The translations under genes were made by a program, and so were the position numbers. Shown piece after piece: positions 27,565 through 32,561 of a stretch of 32,561 nucleotides of DNA. Origin of the DNA: Burkholderiales bacterium (GTDB lineage Bacteria > Pseudomonadota > Gammaproteobacteria > Burkholderiales > Burkholderiaceae_C); contig CANFXR010000023.1 of the NCBI GenBank assembly GCA_947451035.1, positions 1 to 32,561 of the forward strand, in the 5' to 3' direction. A model generated the notes under the pieces. The model saw only the letters and a list, made by a program, of their open reading frames with translations. It was not told where the DNA came from and made no database searches. Position 1 is the stretch's first letter. Every line of letters begins with the position of its first letter.

Positions 27565-29802
27565 ATGAGTGAGGTCGAAGGCATCGTTCAAGGCCATCGC
27601 GATGGACACGGTTTCGTCATTCGCGACGATGGTCAACCCGATCTGTACCTGTCCCAGCAGGAAATGCGCGCGGTGCTGCACCGCGATCGCGTCAAGGCCC
27701 GCATCACCCGCTTCGATCGCAAGGGCCGCCCCGAAGCGCGCGTGCTCGAGATCATCGAGCGCAAGAAGGCGCCCATCATCGGCCGCCTGCTGCACGAAAG
27801 CGGTGTGTGGCTGGTCGCCCCCGAAGACAAGCGCTACGGACAAGACATCCTGATCCCGAAAAACGCCGTGGCCAACGCCGCTGCCGGGCAAGTGGTGGCG
27901 GTCGAGTTGACCGAGCCGGCATCGATGTTTTCGCAGCCCGTGGGCCGCGTCACCGAGGTGCTCGGCGAGATCGACGATCCCGGCATGGAAATCGAGATCG
28001 CGGTGCGCAAGTACGAAGTGCCGCACTGCTTTTCGGCCGAGACGCTCGCCCAGGCCGCGGGCCTGCCCGACAAGATCCGTCCCATCGACCGCAAGCAGCG
28101 CATCGACCTGACCGATGTGGCGCTGGTCACCATCGACGGCGAAGACGCGCGCGACTTCGATGACGCCGTGTATTGCGAGCCCGCCAAGGTCGGCCGCGCC
28201 AAGGGCTGGCGCCTGGTGGTGGCCATCGCCGACGTGAGCCACTACGTCAAGCCCGGCGAGCCGCTCGATCACGACGCCTACGAGCGCGCCACCTCCGTGT
28301 ACTTCCCGCGTCGCGTGATCCCGATGCTGCCCGAGAAGCTGTCCAACGGGCTGTGCTCGCTGAACCCGAACGAGGAGCGCTTGGCGATGGTGTGCGACAT
28401 GCTGATCACCGCCACCGGCGAGATCCATGCGTACCAGTTCTTCCCGGCGGTCATCAACTCGCACGCGCGCTTCACCTACAACGAGGTGGCAGCCATCCTG
28501 GGCAACACGCGCGGGCCTGAGGCGCTGCGCCGCAAGGATCTGGTCGATGACCTGCTCAACCTCAACGAGGTGTACCGCGCGCTGATCAAGGAGCGCGGCA
28601 AGCGCGGCGCGATTGATTTCGAGACCACCGAAACGCAGATCGTGTGCGACGACAACGGCCGCATCGAAAAGATCATTCCGCGCACGCGCAACGAGGCGCA
28701 CAAGCTGATCGAAGAAGCGATGCTGGCGGCCAACGTGTGCGCCGCTGACTTCATCGCCACGGCCAAGCACGCATCGCTGTTCCGGGTGCACGAGGGCCCG
28801 ACGCCCGAGAAGAAGACGTTGCTGCAGAACTACCTCAAGGCGCTCGGTCTGGGCCTGTCGATCAGCGACGATCCGCATCCGCGCGAGTACCAGCAGATCG
28901 CTGCGGCCACCAAGGACCGCATTGACGTCGAGCAGATCCACTCGATGCTGCTGCGATCGATGCAGCAAGCCATCTACACCGCCAGCAACGCCGGTCACTT
29001 CGGACTGGCCTACGACGCCTACACCCACTTCACGAGCCCGATCCGCCGCTACCCCGATCTGCTCGTGCACCGCGTGATCAAGGCCATCCTGGGCGCCAAG
29101 CGCTACCTGCTGAGCAAGGGGCTGGTCGAGTCGATGCCGGCCGCGCGCGTCACCCGCAAGCCCGTGAAGCAGGCCGTGACCGCCAAGGCCGTGACGCTCA
29201 GCGCCGAAGGCGAGTTGTGGGAACTCGCCGGCGCGCATTGCAGCGCCAACGAGCGGCGCGCCGACGAGGCCTCGCGCGATGTCGAGGCGTGGCTCAAGTG
29301 CCGCTACATGCGCGAGCGTCTGGGCGAGGAATACAGCGGCCGTGTCAGCGCGGCCACCAGCTTCGGCCTGTTCGTGCAGCTCGACGGGCTCTACGTCGAA
29401 GGGCTGGTGCACATCACCGAACTGGGCGGCGAGTACTTCCGCTTCGACGAGGTCAAGCAGGAACTGCGCGGAGAGCGCACCGGCGTGCGTTATGCCGTGG
29501 GTTCGCGCGTGCGGGTGCAGGTCAGCCGTGTCGACCTCGATGGCCGCAAGATCGACTTCCGCATGGTGCGTGATGGCGAAGAAGACCTGGCGATGGCCCG
29601 CGCCAAGCGCGATCGCAACGCCGATCGCAGCGCGGTGACCGAACTGGCCGCGGTCAAGGAGACCGACCGCGCGACCAAGGCAATCACCAAGCGCAAGGGC
29701 TTCAACGCCTCGGGCGCGCGTGCCAACCCGGCCCGCGCGGCCAAGGCACCTGCACGCAAGGGGCCTGCCAAGGCCGCCAAGCCGGCCAAACGGCGCAGCT
29801 AG
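27565..29802 (+). CDS. rnr: Ribonuclease R, short N-terminal form
   Basis: RNase R is a processive 3'-5' exoribonuclease that degrades structured RNA and takes part in rRNA and tmRNA-related quality control. The 745-aa product begins MSEVEGIVQGHRDGHGFVIR, which aligns with the first cold-shock domain; the N-terminal helix-turn-helix region present in E. coli RNase R (about 80 residues) is absent. The RNB catalytic domain has GEDARDFDDAVY (192-203) with the metal-binding Asp residues, and HFTSPIRRYPDL later. An S1 domain lies at about 589-670, with GRVSAATSFGLFVQL. The tail (671-745) is Lys/Ala/Arg-rich. No upstream start could restore the N-terminus because a divergent tRNA lies there. The TAG stop overlaps that of nnr. 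Confidence 0.95.
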   Translation: MSEVEGIVQGHRDGHGFVIRDDGQPDLYLSQQEMRAVLHRDRVKARITRFDRKGRPEARVLEIIERKKAPIIGRLLHESGVWLVAPEDKRYGQDILIPKNAVANAAAGQVVAVELTEPASMFSQPVGRVTEVLGEIDDPGMEIEIAVRKYEVPHCFSAETLAQAAGLPDKIRPIDRKQRIDLTDVALVTIDGEDARDFDDAVYCEPAKVGRAKGWRLVVAIADVSHYVKPGEPLDHDAYERATSVYFPRRVIPMLPEKLSNGLCSLNPNEERLAMVCDMLITATGEIHAYQFFPAVINSHARFTYNEVAAILGNTRGPEALRRKDLVDDLLNLNEVYRALIKERGKRGAIDFETTETQIVCDDNGRIEKIIPRTRNEAHKLIEEAMLAANVCAADFIATAKHASLFRVHEGPTPEKKTLLQNYLKALGLGLSISDDPHPREYQQIAAATKDRIDVEQIHSMLLRSMQQAIYTASNAGHFGLAYDAYTHFTSPIRRYPDLLVHRVIKAILGAKRYLLSKGLVESMPAARVTRKPVKQAVTAKAVTLSAEGELWELAGAHCSANERRADEASRDVEAWLKCRYMRERLGEEYSGRVSAATSFGLFVQLDGLYVEGLVHITELGGEYFRFDEVKQELRGERTGVRYAVGSRVRVQVSRVDLDGRKIDFRMVRDGEEDLAMARAKRDRNADRSAVTELAAVKETDRATKAITKRKGFNASGARANPARAAKAPARKGPAKAAKPAKRRS

Positions 29803-31331
29803 GGCTGACCCGCCAGCCGGCGGCGCAGCCCTTCGATCAACGCGCTGGCGGCCAAGGCGCCGAGGTGCTCGGGTTCGGCGGCGCCGCCGTGGTCAGCCAC
29901 CGATTGCGAGGCGGTGGCAAACGCCAGTTCGAATTCGTCGATCAGGTGGACGTCAGGCCGAGCTGCCTGCGCCCAGCGTCCGCCCAGCCAGCCGGCCAGC
30001 ACGTCGCCGGTGCCGCCGCTGGCCAGCGAGGCATTGCCGCTGCCGTTGATGTGCGGCGTGTGACCCGGCCCGGCGATGACGCTGCCTGACCCCTTGAGCA
30101 CCACCACGCAGCCGGCCAGCTCGGTCAGCGCCCGGGCAGCCGCCAGCCGGTCTGCTTGAACCTGTGTCACGTCGCAGCCCAGCAGCCGTGCAGCTTCCAG
30201 CGGATGGGGCGTGATCACCGTGGCCAGACCGCGCGGGCGCCGCTGCCGCAACTGGGCCATCAACTGCGGGTCGGTGGCCAACGCATTGAGCGCATCGGCG
30301 TCGAGCACCAGCCGGCCGGCCAGACTCAGCAGGCGCGGCAGCCGCTCGCGCACCGCGCTGCCGCCACCGCAGCCGCACACCACGGTGGCGGCCTTGAGCA
30401 CCGCCGGCTCCGAGAGCGACCAGCCGTTCGGCATCATCAGTTCAGGGTGCAACCCATCGACGCCTGGTGTGTGCGTGGCGTCTTGCAGCCAGTCGACGAT
30501 CACCCGCCCCGCGCCGGCGGCCTGCGCAGCGCGCGCGGCCAGCAAGGCGGCCCCCGCCATGCCCGTGGCACCACCGACCACCACCACATCGCCGAAGCTG
30601 CCCTTGTGCTGGGCGTGGCGGCGCGGAGGTACCAGTGCCGCCGCGCCACTCAGCCACGCGTCGGGTATGTCGTCGTCGCTGACCTCCAGCGTGTCGAGCC
30701 ACACCGCGCCGCAATGGTCGCGCCCGCTCGCGGTGAACAAGCCGGGCTTGAGTGTCAGCAGCGACAGCGTGTGGTCCGCCCGCACGCACGCCGCGCCCCA
30801 GGGCTGGCCGCGGTCGGCATCCAGGCCGGACGGCACATCGACCGCGATCACCGCACACGTCAGCGCGTTGAGGCGTTCGACCGTCTCGGCCATGTGGCCT
30901 GCCGGTGCGCGCGTGGCGCCGATGCCCAGCAGCGCGTCGATCGCCACGTCAGGCGGCTGCAGCCCGCAGGGCCCTTCGCCGTTGATCAGCACGCCGGCCG
31001 CCGCGGCGCGGGCGTGGGCATCGAGCGCATCGGCCGGCGCGCGCTGCCCGCCCTCGGCCGCACCCAGCCAGGTCACATGGACCTGCTTGCCGAGCGCTTG
31101 CAGGAGCGCCGCGGCTTCGAGGCCGTCACCGCCGTTGTTGCCCGGGCCCGCCGCCACCCACACGCGCTGGGCGTGCGGCGCGATGGCCAGCGTCAGCCTG
31201 GCCAGCGCCTCGCCGGCGCGGCGCATCAAGGTGTGTGGCGGCAGCGCGTCGGTGGCATCGGCCTCGATGCGCCGCGTGGCGGCCACGCCGTGCAGCGGCC
31301 ACGCCCGTGTGGGGGGGAGGATGCGGTTCAT
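29799..31331 (-). CDS. nnr: Bifunctional NAD(P)H-hydrate epimerase / ADP-dependent dehydratase
   Basis: This enzyme repairs hydrated NADH and NADPH: the N-terminal epimerase interconverts the R and S forms and the C-terminal dehydratase restores the cofactor with ADP or ATP. The 510-aa product has the YjeF N-domain with GPGNNGGDG at 62-70 and AVDVPSGLDADRG. It is followed by the YjeF C-domain (ribokinase fold, about 230-510) with HKGSFGDVVVVGGATGMAGA, VLKGSGSVIAG and NGSGNASLASGGTGDVLAG, whose Asp (D443) is catalytic. The start is ATG 31331 (MNRILPPTRAWPLHG); in-frame ATGs at 31379 and 31424 would add residues without family character. Its stop overlaps that of rnr (CTAG, 29799-29802). Confidence 0.94.
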   Translation of the reverse strand: MNRILPPTRAWPLHGVAATRRIEADATDALPPHTLMRRAGEALARLTLAIAPHAQRVWVAAGPGNNGGDGLEAAALLQALGKQVHVTWLGAAEGGQRAPADALDAHARAAAAGVLINGEGPCGLQPPDVAIDALLGIGATRAPAGHMAETVERLNALTCAVIAVDVPSGLDADRGQPWGAACVRADHTLSLLTLKPGLFTASGRDHCGAVWLDTLEVSDDDIPDAWLSGAAALVPPRRHAQHKGSFGDVVVVGGATGMAGAALLAARAAQAAGAGRVIVDWLQDATHTPGVDGLHPELMMPNGWSLSEPAVLKAATVVCGCGGGSAVRERLPRLLSLAGRLVLDADALNALATDPQLMAQLRQRRPRGLATVITPHPLEAARLLGCDVTQVQADRLAAARALTELAGCVVVLKGSGSVIAGPGHTPHINGSGNASLASGGTGDVLAGWLGGRWAQAARPDVHLIDEFELAFATASQSVADHGGAAEPEHLGALAASALIEGLRRRLAGQP

Positions 31332-31469
31332 CGTGTGCAGCCGGCTCGAGCACCGGTCGGTCGGTGAAAACCTGCCCATGATGCGCCTGCACGCGGCGCA
31401 CTGGCAGCGCTCAACGACTGACATGACCCCAAACCTACAATCCGCCGCACATCAACCACCGGGGTTTCC
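31332..31469. promoter_or_regulatory. Divergent intergenic region of nnr and the phosphomannomutase gene
   Basis: The 138-bp gap must hold promoters for both genes. On the plus strand TACAAT at 31436-31441 is a 5/6 match to the -10 box and lies 28 bases before the ATG at 31470. CTGACA at 31418-31423 resembles a -35 box but is only 12 bp away, so it is not a proper partner. GGGG just before the start may serve as ribosome site. No convincing element was found for nnr. Confidence 0.4.
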
Positions 31470-32561
31470 ATGAAAGTCACCGCGTCCAACTTCAAGGCCT
31501 ATGACATCCGTGGCGTGGTCGGCAAGACCATCAGTCCCGCGTTTGCCGAGCACTTGGGCCGGGCTTTTGGCACCGAGGCGCTGGCCGCCGGCGAGAAGGC
31601 GGTGGCGGTGGGACGCGATGGGCGACTGTCGGGACCCAAGTTGGCGGCCGCGCTGATTCGCGGCCTGGTGTCGACCGGGCTGGATGTGGTCGATCTGGGC
31701 GCCGTGACCACGCCGATGCTGTACTACGTGGCCGCCACGCGTGGTCGGCGCGGTTGCCACAGCGGGATCATGGTCACCGGCAGCCACAACCCCAAGGACT
31801 ACAACGGCTTCAAGATGGTGCTGGCCGGCCGCGCCATCTATGGCGACGACATCCAGCGCCTGCGTCAGCGCATGGAAACCGAGGATTACGTCGCCGGCCC
31901 CGGCCGCTCGGCGCCGATGGACATCGTGCCCGAGTACGGCGCGCGCATCGCCGGCGACTGCAAGCTCAAGCGACCGATGAAGATCGTGGTCGATTCGGGC
32001 AACGGCATTCCGGGCGCGTCGGCGCCGGCCATCCTGCGCTCGCTGGGCTGCGAGGTGACCGAGCTGTACTCGCAGGTCGACGGCGACTTCCCCAACCACC
32101 ATCCCGATCCGAGCAAGCCTGAAAACCTGGCCGATCTGATCCGCACCGTGCAAAGCACAGATGCCGAAATCGGCCTCGCGTTCGACGGCGACGGCGACCG
32201 CCTGGGCGTGGTCACCAAGGACGGCAAGATCATCTACCCCGACCGCCAGCTCATGCTGTTTGCGAAGGACATCCTCGGCCGCAATCCCGGCGCCACGGTG
32301 ATCTTCGACGTCAAGTGCACGCAGCGCCTGGCGCCGGTGATCCGCAAGGCCGGCGGCAAGCCGCTGATGTGGAAGACCGGCCACTCGCTGGTCAAGGCCA
32401 AGATGAAGCAGGTCAAGGCGCCGATCGCCGGCGAGATGAGCGGCCACATCTTCTTCGGCGAGCGCTGGTACGGCTTTGACGACGCCACCTACACCGCCGC
32501 GCGGCTGCTCGAAATCCTCAGCCGCAGCAAGGACCCGAGCCGGGTGCTCAACGCGCTGCCC
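31470..32561 (+). CDS. Phosphomannomutase/phosphoglucomutase (AlgC/ManB-type), 3' end outside window
   Basis: An alpha-D-phosphohexomutase that interconverts hexose 6-phosphate and 1-phosphate for sugar nucleotide, LPS or exopolysaccharide synthesis. 364 residues are present and the frame is open to the window edge; the family is about 460 aa. The start MKVTASNFKAYDIRG is typical. The phosphoserine loop is TGSHNPKDYNG with active Ser S105. The Mg-binding loop DGDGDRLG is at 239-246. The sugar-binding loop GEMSGHIFF begins near 321. The phosphate-binding C-terminal domain is mostly cut off. The mannose or glucose preference cannot be set by sequence, as AlgC-like enzymes use both. Confidence 0.93.
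   Translation, partial: MKVTASNFKAYDIRGVVGKTISPAFAEHLGRAFGTEALAAGEKAVAVGRDGRLSGPKLAAALIRGLVSTGLDVVDLGAVTTPMLYYVAATRGRRGCHSGIMVTGSHNPKDYNGFKMVLAGRAIYGDDIQRLRQRMETEDYVAGPGRSAPMDIVPEYGARIAGDCKLKRPMKIVVDSGNGIPGASAPAILRSLGCEVTELYSQVDGDFPNHHPDPSKPENLADLIRTVQSTDAEIGLAFDGDGDRLGVVTKDGKIIYPDRQLMLFAKDILGRNPGATVIFDVKCTQRLAPVIRKAGGKPLMWKTGHSLVKAKMKQVKAPIAGEMSGHIFFGERWYGFDDATYTAARLLEILSRSKDPSRVLNALP

Overview
The window is a dense, GC-rich stretch of bacterial chromosome made almost entirely of housekeeping genes. Gene content and order point to a betaproteobacterium of the order Burkholderiales, probably near the Comamonadaceae or the Rubrivivax/Leptothrix lineages. The supporting signs are odhB-odhL followed by zapE, the run rlmN-pilF-rodZ-ispG-hisS-yfgM-bamB-der-hfq-hflX-hflK-hflC-DUF2065-hisZ-purA, and a phosphoribosyltransferase, tRNA-Leu and rnr block. 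Genus cannot be resolved by reading alone. I see no insertion sequence, prophage, CRISPR array, toxin-antitoxin pair or recognisable defence system, and base and codon use look uniform throughout.

Layout: (1) 1-3382, plus strand: the end of odhB, then lpdA/odhL, a terminator, zapE and an unnamed exported coiled-coil protein. (2) 3410-6236: a PP2C-type phosphatase (minus) and a DinG/YoaA helicase (plus), whose divergent start codons overlap. (3) 6272-8154: bamD (minus) and rluD (plus), diverging from a 41-bp gap. (4) 8155-8403: the longest gene-free stretch (249 bp), with a possible promoter and a small hairpin. (5) 8404-27350: one long co-directional plus-strand block: scpB, rluB, ndk, rlmN, pilF, rodZ, ispG, hisS, yfgM, bamB, der, hfq, hflX, hflK, hflC, DUF2065, hisZ, purA and a phosphoribosyltransferase. 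Many junctions overlap by ATGA or GTGA. (6) 27379-27492: a bidirectional hairpin and tRNA-Leu(CAG) on the minus strand. (7) 27565-29802: rnr (plus), meeting nnr (minus, 29799-31331) at a shared CTAG. (8) 31470 to the end: a phosphomannomutase/phosphoglucomutase gene cut by the window edge. No gene-free stretch exceeds 300 bases.

Functional themes: outer-membrane assembly and protein export (BamD, BamB, YfgM); ribosome and RNA modification, assembly and turnover (RluD, RluB, RlmN, Der, HflX, RNase R, Hfq); membrane protein quality control (HflK, HflC, DUF2065); cell shape and division (RodZ, ZapE, ScpB, PilF); and central, isoprenoid, purine and histidine metabolism (OdhL, IspG, PurA, HisZ, Ndk, phosphomannomutase).

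I did not find a convincing undescribed system. The points most worth a second look are the long disordered tail of RluB with two non-repetitive islands, an RNase R without the usual N-terminal helix-turn-helix region, the overlapping divergent starts of the phosphatase and helicase genes, and the unnamed exported protein after zapE. Several starts were moved from the longest open frame to a downstream codon; the reasons are given in each entry.
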